64,000 bases of DNA from VAZQ01 sp963756715 (GTDB taxonomy: Bacteria; Pseudomonadota; Alphaproteobacteria; Rhizobiales; Xanthobacteraceae): the NCBI GenBank assembly GCA_963756715.1, contig CAVWOV010000021.1, forward strand, positions 248,001-312,000, given 5' to 3'. Of the stretch, positions 27,264-35,984 are shown piece after piece. The position numbers and the translations under genes were made by a program. Position 1 is the stretch's first letter, and each line of letters opens with the position of its first letter. The notes below the pieces were generated by a model, which was not told the DNA's origin, made no database searches, and was given only the letters and a program-made list of their open reading frames with translations.

Positions 27264-28460
27264 TCAGAACAGCTTGAGCTGCTGCGGCCCGCGCTCCGGC
27301 GGCTCGAAGTGGCTGACCGAGAGCTTGGTGCGCGTTTTGTTGAAGCCCAGCTTCTCGCAGGCGACTTCGAAACGCCGGCCGATCATCCAGGCGATGGGTC
27401 CGCTGCCGACCTGGCGTTTTCCCCAGTTCGAATCGTAATCCTTGCCGTCGCGCGTGTCGCGGATGAGCTTGAAGACGTGGCGATAGCGGTCCGGGAAATT
27501 CGCCATCAGCCATTCGCGGAACAGGTCCCGCACCTCTAGCGGCAACCGCAGCAGCACATACCCCGCCTCCTTGACGCCGATCGCCGCCGCGGCGTCGAGG
27601 ATACGCTCAATCTCACTGTCATTCAGGGCTGGAATCACCGGCGCGACCATAACGGACGTGGGAACGCCGGCTTCACTCAATTGTCGCAACGCATCGAGCC
27701 GTCGTGCCGGAGTCGCGGCGCGCGGTTCCATGACGCGCGCAAGCGTAGAATCGAGCGTCGTCACCGACAGCGCCACCTTGGCGAGCCGGCGGCTCGCCAA
27801 GCGGGCCAGAATGTCGATGTCGCGCGTCACCAGCGCGGACTTGGTCACGATGCCGACCGGATGGCCGAAGCGCTCGAGCACTTCGAGGATGCGGCGCATC
27901 ACCTGATGCTCGCGCTCAATCGGCTGGTAAGGGTCGGTATTGGTACCGATGGCAATGGTGCGCGGCACGTAGCCGGGCGCCGAAAGTTCTCTCTCCAGCA
28001 GTTTGGCGGCCTCGGGCTTGACGAACAGTTTGGATTCGAAGTCCAGCCCGGGTGATAAGCCAAGGTAGGCGTGGGTCGGCCGGGCGAAGCAATAGATGCA
28101 GCCGTGCTCGCAGCCGCGATACGGATTGATCGAACGGTCGAACGACAGGTCGGGCGAATCGTTGCGGGTGATGATCTTGCGGCTGGTATCGACCGTGACG
28201 GTCGTCTTGAACGCCGGCAGGTCCTCAAGGTTCTGCCAGCCGTCATCGATCGTGATCCGCGCGGTGGGCTCAAAGCGGCCGGATGCGTTCGACTGCGCGC
28301 CGCGCCCACGCCGACGCTGGGCATCGACTGCGGCGGTAGCATCCACCGGGCTATCGAGGTCGACGGCGCGCTGCCGCGCCGGCCGCACAGAACCGCTCGC
28401 CGGCGACGCGGAGGGCACCGGCACCGGCGAGGGTTTGTGGGCTGCGGACGTACGAGCCAT
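27264..28460 (-). CDS. PA0069-type radical SAM protein
   Basis: A 398-residue radical SAM protein of the PA0069/spore-photoproduct-lyase-like family. The N-terminal 75 residues are low complexity. Then come SFDRSINPYRGCEHGCIYCFARPTHAYLG with the 4Fe-4S motif CxxxCxxC, TIAIGTNTDPYQPIERE, VGIVTKSALVTRDIDIL and VMVAPVIPALND. The reaction is unknown. AGGAAA lies about 7 bases before ATG 28460. It is convergent with the L,D-transpeptidase gene and divergent from the DUF3551 gene. Confidence 0.92.
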   Translation of the reverse strand: MARTSAAHKPSPVPVPSASPASGSVRPARQRAVDLDSPVDATAAVDAQRRRGRGAQSNASGRFEPTARITIDDGWQNLEDLPAFKTTVTVDTSRKIITRNDSPDLSFDRSINPYRGCEHGCIYCFARPTHAYLGLSPGLDFESKLFVKPEAAKLLERELSAPGYVPRTIAIGTNTDPYQPIEREHQVMRRILEVLERFGHPVGIVTKSALVTRDIDILARLASRRLAKVALSVTTLDSTLARVMEPRAATPARRLDALRQLSEAGVPTSVMVAPVIPALNDSEIERILDAAAAIGVKEAGYVLLRLPLEVRDLFREWLMANFPDRYRHVFKLIRDTRDGKDYDSNWGKRQVGSGPIAWMIGRRFEVACEKLGFNKTRTKLSVSHFEPPERGPQQLKLF

Positions 28461-28629
28461 GCGAATTTCCTAGCCTGATCTGTCGAACAAAACAAGAACA
28501 TAATAGGCTTGACGGCTCGCGCAAGGCGGCAAACAAACCGATATTGTGGGCAAGCGTTTAGGTTGTCAGATAGGGCAAACATCGCCCGGTCGGATTTGAA
28601 GGCCTGTAGTCAAGGCAGGAGGAATGTTG

Positions 28630-28896
28630 ATGAAGGCACTTTTCGGCGCGTGCGCATTCCTGTTCCTCGCCAGCGCAGCGGAGGCGAACGACGCCAAGCC
28701 GGCCGCGTGGTGCGTCTTTTACGATCCCTCGACCTATAATTGCGGCTTCAGCACCTACCAACAGTGCATGGAAACGGCGCGCGGCGCCGGCGGCTTCTGC
28801 CGGCCCAATCCATTCGAGAGCCCGGCGAACCGCGCCGACAGCGTCAAAACTGATCGCGGCCGGTACGACACCTTGCTGGATTATTCTCCATGCTGA
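28630..28896 (+). CDS. DUF3551 domain-containing secreted protein
   Basis: An 88-residue exported protein with signal peptide (MKALFGACAFLFLASAAEA) and the DUF3551 core: WCVFYDPSTYNCGFSTYQQC, ending GGFCRPNP. Four cysteines probably form two disulfides. The family is expanded in Bradyrhizobium and relatives and has no known role. AGGAGGA at 28617-28623 touches the upstream ATG 28624 but sits 6 bases before ATG 28630, which decides the start. Its stop overlaps the glycosyltransferase start by 7 bases. Confidence 0.88.
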   Translation: MKALFGACAFLFLASAAEANDAKPAAWCVFYDPSTYNCGFSTYQQCMETARGAGGFCRPNPFESPANRADSVKTDRGRYDTLLDYSPC

Positions 28897-29468
28897 GCGT
28901 GGTCATTGCCACGCATGACAGCGAGCGCCTGCTGTTGCCGACGCTCGCCGCCCTGGTCCCTGGCGCCGCAGCCGGCTGGGTGCGCGAAGTCATCGTTGCG
29001 GATGCCGATTCGAGCGACGCGACCCCCGAAATCGCCGACGTCGCTGGGTGCCGGCTGCTGTCATCGGATTTGCCGCGCGGCGCACGGCTCAAAGCGGCAG
29101 CGGCAACGGCCCGTTCGACCTGGCTACTGTTCCTGCAGCCCGGCACGGTTCCCGACATCACCTGGATCGACGAGACGCGGCGCTTTGTCGAGGACGTTGA
29201 GATCAACGGCCTGACCCTGAAGCGCGCTGCGGTGTTCCGCCGCGGCCAGACGCTGACGCGCTCGCCGGTGACGGAAGCATTTGGCCTGCTTTGCAGCGCG
29301 CTCGGTGCGCGACCTCTGCCGCAGCAGGGATTGCTAATCGCGAAGCGATTCTATGACGACCTCTCAGGCCATGACGAGGCAATCGCGGAGCCGGAGCGCG
29401 AACTCTACCGCCGCCTCGGTCGGCGGCGAATCGTGCTGCTGCGGTGCGGCGCCGCCATGGTGTCCTGA
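28890..29468 (+). CDS. Short family-2-like glycosyltransferase
   Basis: A 192-residue GT-A-like protein. The N-terminus MLSVVIATHDSERLLLPTL and VREVIVADADSSDATPEIAD carry the nucleotide-sugar-binding Asp pair, and later WLLFLQPGTVP takes the place of the second acidic motif. It is shorter than typical GT2 enzymes (about 230-330). The canonical DXD is replaced by QPG, so activity is uncertain. It overlaps the DUF3551 gene by 7 bases. Acceptor and donor are unknown. Confidence 0.75.
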   Translation: MLSVVIATHDSERLLLPTLAALVPGAAAGWVREVIVADADSSDATPEIADVAGCRLLSSDLPRGARLKAAAATARSTWLLFLQPGTVPDITWIDETRRFVEDVEINGLTLKRAAVFRRGQTLTRSPVTEAFGLLCSALGARPLPQQGLLIAKRFYDDLSGHDEAIAEPERELYRRLGRRRIVLLRCGAAMVS

Positions 29469-29496
29469 CCGGACAATACCCGCCAATTTACGATAC

Positions 29497-29523
29497 TTGA
29501 CTCAGTCAAATAATTAATTGACT
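29497..29523. promoter_or_regulatory. Candidate operator/promoter of the MarR-GNAT gene
   Basis: A perfect palindrome TTGACTCAGTCAA (29497-29509) is followed by AT-rich sequence and a third TTGACT half-site (29518-29523), ending 34 bases before ATG 29558. Short palindromes of this kind next to a MarR-type gene are usually its own operator. TTGACT also resembles a -35 box. No other copy was noticed in the window. Confidence 0.5.
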
Positions 29524-29557
29524 TTGCAATGAATGACGCTTCACGCTCGGTGGTCCG

Positions 29558-30497
29558 ATGCCAGACGGTTCGGTTGCACGTCACATTGCCGCGGTGCGCT
29601 CCTTCAACCGCTTCTACACTCAGCGAATCGGGCGTGCTGCAGGAAGGCTGGCTCAAAAGCCCGTTCTCGCTGGCGCAGGCCCGCGTGCTCTACGAAATTC
29701 TGCATCGCGACAAGCCAACGGCCACCGAGCTTGCCCGGGATCTTGGACTGGATGCTGGCTATCTGAGCCGCATTCTGCGCGCCTTCGAGACCGCAGGCGT
29801 GATCGTCAAGGAAACCTCGGATGCGGACGGCCGGCAGAGCCTGCTGTCCGTCACCAGCCTTGGCCGGAAGCAGTTCGCGCCAATCGAAACGCAGACCAAC
29901 GATGCGGTGAGCGCCCTGCTCGGCGAGCTATCTGATCCCGACCAGGGCCGGCTTGTCTTAGCCATGAAGACGATCGAGGACCTCCTCGGACACAAGCCTG
30001 AAGCAAAGGTGCCCTATATCCTGCGGCCACCGCGTGCCGGCGACATGGGCTGGATCGTCGGCCGCCACGGCGTGCGCTACGGCGAGGACTACGGCTGGGA
30101 TGAGCAAATCGAAGCGCTGACCGCCGAAATCGTCGCCACCTTCGTCCGCAACTACAACGCTAAAAAGGAGCGTTGCTGGATCGCGGAACGCAACGGCGAG
30201 AATGTCGGATCGGTGTTGCTGGTGAGGGAAACCGATCAGGTCGCCAGGTTGCGGCTTCTGCTGGTCGAGCCGCAGGCGCGCGGGCTCGGCATCGGCGCGC
30301 GGCTGGTCGACGAATGCGTTCGCTTCGCACGCGCCGCAGGCTATGAGAAAGTGACGCTATGGACCCATAGTATTCTGATCGCCGCCCGCCACATCTATCA
30401 GCGCGCCGGCTTCAGTCTCGTGCATAGCTGGTCGCATGACGAATTCGGCAAGGCGCTGACCGGCGAGACTTGGGACCTGGAGTTTCGAACGAAGTGA
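29558..30497 (+). CDS. MarR-type HTH / GNAT acetyltransferase fusion, frameshifted near its 5' end
   Basis: A two-domain protein of about 312 residues. The N-terminal winged helix comprises PDGSVARHIAAVRSFNRFYT, then FSLAQARVLYEILHRDKPTATELARDLGLDAGYLSRIL and the wing SDADGRQSLLSVT. The C-terminal GNAT domain has RLRLLLVEPQARGLGIGARLVDEC and YQRAGFSLVHSWSHDEFG. Such fusions probably couple gene regulation to an acetylation reaction. The first 25 codons, from ATG 29558, are in a different frame from the rest. Removing one G of the GGG at 29630-29632 makes QRIG run into VLQEGWLKSPFS as in relatives. Confidence 0.85.
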
Positions 30498-31433
30498 GCG
30501 ATCGGAGGCATCCGGGTCCGCACGGGAAGCATCGGGCAAGTTTGCGTGCCGAGCTTGTACGGCTCGGACTGCGACTGGGATTCAAGCGCGGCCGCTCGCA
30601 GACGTCAGTCGAGCACGTGCGCCGTCGCCTGGAGCGGGTCAGCCACTTGGTGCCACCACCGCCGCGGGACACCGAAGTCTCGCGGCTTGATCTCGACGGC
30701 GTGCCGGCGGTGCATGTCGCAACACCGCAGTCGCTTGACGACCGCCACCTGCTCTATCTCCACGGCGGCGCCCACATGTCGGGATCGCCAGTGTTGTATC
30801 GTGACTTCATCTGGCGGATCGCGGCCGTCGACCCGTTCCCGAGTCACCATTCTCGATCACAGGCTGGCTCCCGAGCATCCGTTCCCGGCCGCGCTGGATG
30901 ATGCGGTCATCGCCTACCGCCGCCTACTCGCCGATGGCGCCGATCCACGACGCATGGCGATTGCGGGCGAGTCATCGGGCGGCGGGCTCGCGTTGTCGGC
31001 ATTGCTGCGGCTGCGCGACGAAGGCACGCCGCTGCCGGCCGCCGCCGTAGCGTTGTCGCCGTGGACCGATCTGGCATTGACCGGCCCGTCGCTGCACGCC
31101 AACGCCAAAGCCGACCCAATGATCCGCAGCGATGAGGCGCCGCGCCTCGCCGCCCAGTATCTCGCCGGGGCCGATCCGCGGACGCCTTACGCTTCGCCGC
31201 TCTACGGCGATCCTGCCGACCTGCCGCCGACGCTGATCCAGGTCGGCAGCGACGAGATCCTGCTCGACGACTCGGTGCGCATGGCCGCGCGGCTGCGCGA
31301 CGCCGGCCGTGACGTCGAAATCGAAATATGGCCGCGGATGCCGCACGCCTGGCAGCTCTGGCCGCGCGTCATCCCGGAGGCCAACGTGGCTATCGCCCGC
31401 ATCGGCAGGTTCGTGGACAGCAGGCTCGGCTGA
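30494..31433 (+). CDS. Alpha/beta hydrolase (HSL-family esterase), frameshifted in the middle
   Basis: An esterase of about 312 residues: oxyanion motif LLYLHGGAHMSGSPVLYR, then TILDHRLAPEHPFPAALDDA, nucleophile elbow MAIAGESSGGGLALS, ALSPWTDLALTG, acid residue VGSDEILLDDS and His in MPHAWQLWP. The first 113 codons and the rest are in different frames. Removing G30830 joins IWRIAAV to TRSRVTILDHRLAPEH as expected for the family. The GTG start at 30494 overlaps the preceding stop (GTGA). Substrate unknown. Confidence 0.85.
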
Positions 31434-31462
31434 TGTGTTGGCCTGATCCGCGCGATGCGCCG

Positions 31463-31828
31463 TTACCGGCCTGATGTTCGTTTGCGTGGACGCGGCTTCG
31501 GCTGGGCGTGCGCGAAGGACATGCGCAGTGCATTTTCGAGCTCCGGCACCGTCAACTTGGCCAGGGTCGCGATGGTCCAACCTTGCCGCCCCCACGCGTT
31601 CGGTATCGGCGCGAAGGCATCGGACGCTACCATGCACTTCAGCTCCTGTTCGTCGGGCGTGAACTTGAGGTTCGCGGTGCGGCCGTCGGGCGCAAGCGTT
31701 GCGTAAATCCGCGCGACACGAAATGCCGCTCGGTCAAAGTGCGGGCTCTCGCTGGTGCCTTCGAGCGACAGCGCGATCCGGCGAAAATCGGTCGCTGTGC
31801 TCCCGCGGCGCACTGGACCGGACGCCAT
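31463..31828 (-). CDS. MmcQ/YjbR family protein
   Basis: A 121-residue YjbR-fold (CyaY-like) protein: TATDFRRIALSLEGTSESPHF, FRVARIYATLAPDGRTANLKFTPDEQE and GRQGWTIATLAKLTVPELENALRMSF. Function is unsettled and DNA binding has been suggested for the family. The ATG at 31828 overlaps the moaB stop by one base, so it is translated together with moaB. Confidence 0.88.
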   Translation of the reverse strand: MASGPVRRGSTATDFRRIALSLEGTSESPHFDRAAFRVARIYATLAPDGRTANLKFTPDEQELKCMVASDAFAPIPNAWGRQGWTIATLAKLTVPELENALRMSFAHAQPKPRPRKRTSGR

Positions 31829-32391
31829 CACACCGTCGCGCCCTGCGCCTTCGTGCGCCGCAGGTGCTCGTCGAGCCGCGGCATGATCTCGACGAAATTG
31901 CAGGGGCGGTAGCGGTAGTCGAGCTGGTGCACGAGGATGTCGTCCCAGGCGTCCCGGCAGGCGCCCGGCGAGCCCGGCAGGCAAAAGATATAGGTCGCGC
32001 CCGCAACGCCTGCGGTCGCGCGGGTCTGGATCGCAGACGTGCCGATCTTGCCGTGGCTCACCATCAGAAACAGCGTGGAAAAACCCTCCATGCGCTTCTC
32101 AAACAGCGGTTCAATCGCCTCCGGCGTCACGTCACGGCCGGTAAAGCCGGTCCCTCCGGTCGTGATGATCACGTCGATCGCCGGATCGGCGATCCACGAC
32201 TTCACGCGCACACGGATTTTCTCCACGTCATCGGTCGCGATGGCGCGGTCGGCGACCATATGGCCCGCTTTTGCGATGCGCTCGGCGAGCGTCGCGCCGG
32301 ATTTGTCGTCGGCCAGTTCGCGCGTGTCGGAAACGGTCAGTACCGCGATCTTCAAAGGAACGAACTGTTTGGTTTCGTCGATGCCGGGCAT
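31828..32391 (-). CDS. moaB: Molybdenum cofactor biosynthesis protein B
   Basis: A 187-residue MoaB/MogA-fold protein. Blocks include KIAVLTVSDTRELADDKSG, DVIITTGGTGFTGRDVTPEAI (the molybdopterin-binding TGGTG loop) and SRATAG-like QTRATAGVAGATYIFCLPGSPGACRDAWDDIL. It is proposed to adenylylate molybdopterin in cofactor synthesis. AAGG lies 8 bases before ATG 32391. It forms an operon with the yjbR-like gene. Confidence 0.92.
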   Translation of the reverse strand: MPGIDETKQFVPLKIAVLTVSDTRELADDKSGATLAERIAKAGHMVADRAIATDDVEKIRVRVKSWIADPAIDVIITTGGTGFTGRDVTPEAIEPLFEKRMEGFSTLFLMVSHGKIGTSAIQTRATAGVAGATYIFCLPGSPGACRDAWDDILVHQLDYRYRPCNFVEIMPRLDEHLRRTKAQGATV

Positions 32392-32466
32392 GGCTCAATC
32401 CTTCTACCTGGCCTAACACTCACCAAGTGAGCCGCGATGTTTCGCGCACCAGTAAAGCAAAACGCA

Positions 32467-32491
32467 GATGGCCGGGACAAGCCCGGCCATC
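32467..32491 (-). terminator. Hairpin downstream of the zinc metallopeptidase, possible terminator
   Basis: GATGGCCGGG (32467-32476) pairs with CCCGGCCATC (32482-32491) around a 5-base loop. It lies about 50 bases after the stop of the minus-strand metallopeptidase. Only a short interrupted U-run follows (TGCGTTTTGC on the minus strand), so it may be a dispersed palindrome used as a terminator. Confidence 0.45.
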
Positions 32492-32538
32492 AATACATCG
32501 ATTCCAATCCGAGCCGCCGCACTTAGACGCCGCGACGC

Positions 32539-33474
32539 TCAGATGCCCTGAGAGGCGAAAGTATTGCAGCTCGAGAGTTGCCCGCTTTTGTAGCCATTGG
32601 CGAACCAGCGCTGCCGCTGCTCGGACGTGCCGTGGGTGAAGCTATCCGGCACGACATATCCCTGTGATCGTCGCTGCAGCGTGTCGTCGCCGATCGCCGC
32701 CGCGGTGCGCAGCGCGGCCTCAACGTCGCCCGCTTCGACCATTGGCGGCTTGCCCTGACTGCGGAGGCTTTCGTTCTCGTGGTTGGCCCAGACGCCTGCG
32801 AGACAATCGGCTTGCAGTTCGACCCGCACCTGAATGGCGTTGGCTTCCGCTTTGCTTGCCGTGCGCTGTAGCTGCTGCGCTTTCTGCAAAATGCCCAATT
32901 GATTCTGCACATGGTGACCGATTTCGTGGGCAACGACATAGGCCTGCGCGAACTGGCAGGACTTGCTGCCGACGTCGCAGCCACGGAAACGTGTCGCGAT
33001 CTGGTCGAAGAACGACGTATCGAGATAGACCTTCTGATCGGCCGGGCAATAGAACGGGCCCATCGCGCTCTGGGCTACGCCACCGCAGTCGGCGCGTGTT
33101 CTTCCATTGTAAAGTACGAGAACTGGCGCGCGATATGTTTTCCCTTCCTTGGAGAAGATCTGCTTCCACTGCACCTCGGTGCTGCCCAGCACACGGCTGA
33201 CGAAGCGGCCCATCTGATCCTTCGGCGAACCGGTTTGTGACGGGCGGCTTGGCGCGTTCACGCTGGGGGAGTTCCGGCTCATCTGTTCGGCGCCACCGAT
33301 CAGGAGCGACGGATCGATGCCGAGCGCCCAGCCGATCAGGCCCAGAATGATGATCGTCCCGATACCGATACCACCGCCGCCAATTGGTATGCCGAAACCG
33401 CCACCACCACCGCCGCCGCCATCGCCACGACGATCCTCGACATTGCCGCTTTCCGGCAGGTCATCTAAGCGCAT
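32539..33474 (-). CDS. Neutral zinc metallopeptidase (YpfJ family)
   Basis: A 311-residue membrane-anchored metalloprotease. A charged N-terminus and a glycine tract (about residues 18-40) lead into one membrane helix (GTIIILGLIGWALGI). The peptidase domain contains YLDTSFFDQIATRFRGC and the zinc motif HEIGHH (His183, His187), followed by VELQADCLAGVWA carrying the third ligand. The family is proposed to act at the cell surface, with substrates unknown. A strong GGAGG 6 bases before ATG 33474 fixes the start. Confidence 0.9.
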   Translation of the reverse strand: MRLDDLPESGNVEDRRGDGGGGGGGGFGIPIGGGGIGIGTIIILGLIGWALGIDPSLLIGGAEQMSRNSPSVNAPSRPSQTGSPKDQMGRFVSRVLGSTEVQWKQIFSKEGKTYRAPVLVLYNGRTRADCGGVAQSAMGPFYCPADQKVYLDTSFFDQIATRFRGCDVGSKSCQFAQAYVVAHEIGHHVQNQLGILQKAQQLQRTASKAEANAIQVRVELQADCLAGVWANHENESLRSQGKPPMVEAGDVEAALRTAAAIGDDTLQRRSQGYVVPDSFTHGTSEQRQRWFANGYKSGQLSSCNTFASQGI

Positions 33475-33690
33475 GGTTCGCCTCCTCGCCGTCCGCTGCC
33501 GCGGGGGCCTTTCGGCGCCGCACAGGCGCGCCAAATGTATCACCAAAGGGCTCAACGCGTCCTGTGCCAATATAGTTGCCAGGAGATTCTTTCCCAGAGC
33601 CAGCCGGAGCGGCGTTAAACCGATTTTTACCTTGGGCGCGCATAGTGCTTCGTGTCGGTTGTAGGTCCCGCGTCACCGGCCGCGTCGCCT

Positions 33691-33709
33691 GAGTCAGAGT
33701 TTTTGAGTC
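33691..33709. promoter_or_regulatory. Two GAGTC (GANTC) methylation sites abutting the ccrM start
   Basis: GAGTC occurs at 33691-33695 and 33705-33709, the second ending directly before ATG 33710. GANTC is the site methylated by CcrM itself. In Caulobacter, methylated GANTC sites in the ccrM leader lower its expression, so an autoregulatory role is plausible here. Confidence 0.55.
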
Positions 33710-34843
33710 ATGGTTGTATCGCGTCGCGGGGCGTCCGTTCGGGCGCCCCGCGTCAGTTTCAAGACTGTCGAATCCGGCCGAATTCTGATCGGCGACTGCG
33801 TCGCCGAAATGGCGAAGCTGCCGGCGGAGACGGTCGATCTGGTATTCGCGGATCCGCCGTATAACTTGCAGCTCAGCGGCGACCTCAAGCGCCCGGACGA
33901 TTCGCGCGTCGACGCGGTCGACGACGACTGGGACAAGTTCGCGAGCTTTACGGCCTATGACGATTTCACCCGCGCCTGGCTGATTGCCTGCCGGCGCGTC
34001 ATGAAGCCGTCCGCCACGCTCTGGGTGATCGGCTCCTACCACAACATCTTCCGCGTCGGCGCGATCCTGCAGGATCTGGGATTCTGGATTCTCAACGACG
34101 TGGTGTGGCGCAAATCCAACCCGATGCCGAATTTTCGCGGCCGGCGTTTCACCAATGCGCACGAGACTCTGATCTGGGCGGCGCGCGACGCCAGCGCCAA
34201 GGGCTACACGTTCAACTACGAGGCGCTCAAGGCCGGCAACGAAGACGTCCAGGTACGTTCTGACTGGACGCTTGCATTGTGCACCGGCGAAGAGCGGCTC
34301 AAGGGCGGCGACGGCAAGAAGCTGCATCCAACGCAGAAACCGGAGGCCCTGCTGGCGCGCGTGATTCTCGCCGCCTCGCGACCGGACGACCTTGTGCTGG
34401 ACCCATTCTGTGGCACCGGGACAACAGGCGCAGTGGCTAAGCGCCTGGGCCGGCGCTTCGTTGGCGTCGAGCGCGAGCAGGCCTATGCCAAGGCCGGGCA
34501 GAAGCGAATCGACGCCGTCAGGCCGCTCCCCGACGCAAGCCTCGCCCCGTTCATGACCGCGCGCGAGGCCCCTCGGGTCGCCTTCTCGTTATTGGTCGAG
34601 CGTGGGCTGGTCACCGCGGGCGCACGGCTGGTCGATGCCAAACGACGGGTCAATGCGCTGGTACGCGCCGACGGCGCCATTGCGTTCGGCGAGACCGTCG
34701 GCTCCATCCATCGCATCGGCGCGCTGGCGCAAGGATTGGAAGCCTGCAACGGCTGGTCGTTCTGGCACGTCGAGACCGCCGACGGCCTCATCTCGATTGA
34801 CGCGCTCCGCGCCGAAATCAGAGCAGGAATGAACGCCGGTTAG
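33710..34843 (+). CDS. ccrM: Cell-cycle adenine-N6 DNA methyltransferase (GANTC)
   Basis: A 377-residue beta-class N6-adenine methyltransferase. The catalytic motif DPPY (48-51) precedes the AdoMet motif DLVLDPFCGTGTTGAVAKRLGRRFVGVE. The C-terminal 90 residues (APRVAFSLLVERGLVTAG ... DGLISIDALRAEIRAGM) form the extra domain characteristic of CcrM. It methylates GANTC after replication and couples methylation state to the cell cycle in Alphaproteobacteria. It is a solitary methylase, with no restriction partner nearby. Two GAGTC sites touch its start codon. Confidence 0.95.
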   Translation: MVVSRRGASVRAPRVSFKTVESGRILIGDCVAEMAKLPAETVDLVFADPPYNLQLSGDLKRPDDSRVDAVDDDWDKFASFTAYDDFTRAWLIACRRVMKPSATLWVIGSYHNIFRVGAILQDLGFWILNDVVWRKSNPMPNFRGRRFTNAHETLIWAARDASAKGYTFNYEALKAGNEDVQVRSDWTLALCTGEERLKGGDGKKLHPTQKPEALLARVILAASRPDDLVLDPFCGTGTTGAVAKRLGRRFVGVEREQAYAKAGQKRIDAVRPLPDASLAPFMTAREAPRVAFSLLVERGLVTAGARLVDAKRRVNALVRADGAIAFGETVGSIHRIGALAQGLEACNGWSFWHVETADGLISIDALRAEIRAGMNAG

Positions 34844-34926
34844 TCAGGCCACGATCGGGCTCCCAACTCCGCGCCCGAGCGTGTAACATACGGCGGACGG
34901 CCCCCGAAACATTGGCACGGCGTACC

Positions 34927-35829
34927 ATGCAAACGACATTCGACCGCGCGGCCGAGGACCTCGGCAACTCAATCCATCTTGAGCACGTCAACGTCCAGAT
35001 ACCGGATCAGCGTCTGTCGACGCTGTTCTACGTCGTTGGGCTTGGGCTCACGCGCGACCCGTACATCATGGTCTCCGACAACAACATGTGGATCAACGCC
35101 GGCCGTACGCAGTTTCATCTGCCGACCGGCCAGCCGCAGGTGCTGCGCGGTCATACCGGCATCGTGATCCCCGGGCGCGCGGCGCTGCTCGACCGCCTCA
35201 CGGCCGTACGGCCGAAGCTCGCCGGCACGCGCTTCGACTTCCGCGAGCACAACGACTTCGTCGAAGCGATCTGTCCCTGGGGCAATCGCTACCGTGTTTA
35301 TGAGCCTGACGCGAAGCGCTTCGGGCGCATCGCGCTCGGCTTTCCCTATGTCGAGTTCGACGTACCGGTCGGCAGTGCGGACGCCATCGCGGGGTTCTAC
35401 CGCGCGATGGTCGACACCCCGGCCGACGTGATCAATGGCGATGGCCGGGCCGCGCGGGTGCAGATCGGCAAGGACCAGCACCTGTTCTTCCGCGAGACCG
35501 ACGGTCCGCTGCCGGACTTCGACGGGCATCACATCGCGATCTACGTGGTGAATTTCTCCGGTCCGCACAGCCGGCTGAAAGAGCGCAATCTCGTCAGCCA
35601 GGAGGACAACCGTTACCAGTACCGCTTCCGCGACATCGTCGATCTCGAAACCGCGCGGCCGCTGTTCACCATCGAGCACGAGGTGCGCAGCGTCAGCCAC
35701 CCGATGTTCCTGCGGCCGCTGGTCAACCGCAATCCGGCGCAGAACAACCGCAACTATGCGGCCGGCTACCAGGAATCGCCGCTGGCGATGGAGCCGGACC
35801 TGTACGATCCGCCGGTCGCTATGCGCTGA
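34927..35829 (+). CDS. Glyoxalase/VOC-like protein, function unknown
   Basis: A 300-residue protein with two repeated beta-alpha-beta halves resembling the vicinal oxygen chelate fold: HLEHVNVQIPDQRLSTLFYVVGLGL, WINAGRTQFHLPTG, then GFPYVEFDVPVGSADAIAGFYR and DGHHIAIYVVNFSGPH. Candidate metal residues are His and Glu in these strands. The C-terminal 70 residues are an extra tail rich in Arg and Pro. I recognise the fold but not the function. ATG 34927 is chosen by family-like start, without a clear Shine-Dalgarno sequence. Confidence 0.65.
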   Translation: MQTTFDRAAEDLGNSIHLEHVNVQIPDQRLSTLFYVVGLGLTRDPYIMVSDNNMWINAGRTQFHLPTGQPQVLRGHTGIVIPGRAALLDRLTAVRPKLAGTRFDFREHNDFVEAICPWGNRYRVYEPDAKRFGRIALGFPYVEFDVPVGSADAIAGFYRAMVDTPADVINGDGRAARVQIGKDQHLFFRETDGPLPDFDGHHIAIYVVNFSGPHSRLKERNLVSQEDNRYQYRFRDIVDLETARPLFTIEHEVRSVSHPMFLRPLVNRNPAQNNRNYAAGYQESPLAMEPDLYDPPVAMR

Positions 35830-35870
35830 CGATGTGAGCCGCTAACTGGTGGCTGAATAACACCGGGGCA

Positions 35871-35970
35871 GTCGTTCCGGGGCGCGCCAAAGGCGCGAGC
35901 CCGGAACCCGAAAAAGACAGGATTTCTTTCGACGACTGGAAACCGCGCTGCGCGGCGTCCCCGGAATGAC
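35871..35970. repeat. Dispersed palindromic repeat, second copy
   Basis: The ends GTCGTTCCGGGG and CCCCGGAATGAC enclose inner sequence with GCGCGCCAAAGGCGCG and GCGCTGCGCGGCG blocks. It is the same class as the element at 9440, again between convergent genes. Confidence 0.75.
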
Positions 35971-35984
35971 AGCGTCAGCGTTCC

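Noticed and set aside
29558..29700. Programmed ribosomal frameshift in the MarR-GNAT gene
   Set aside because: There is no slippery heptamer or downstream structure I can see, and six other genes in the window show the same one-base excess, so error is simpler.
33710..34843. Restriction-modification system
   Set aside because: The methyltransferase has the CcrM C-terminal domain and no endonuclease gene is adjacent.
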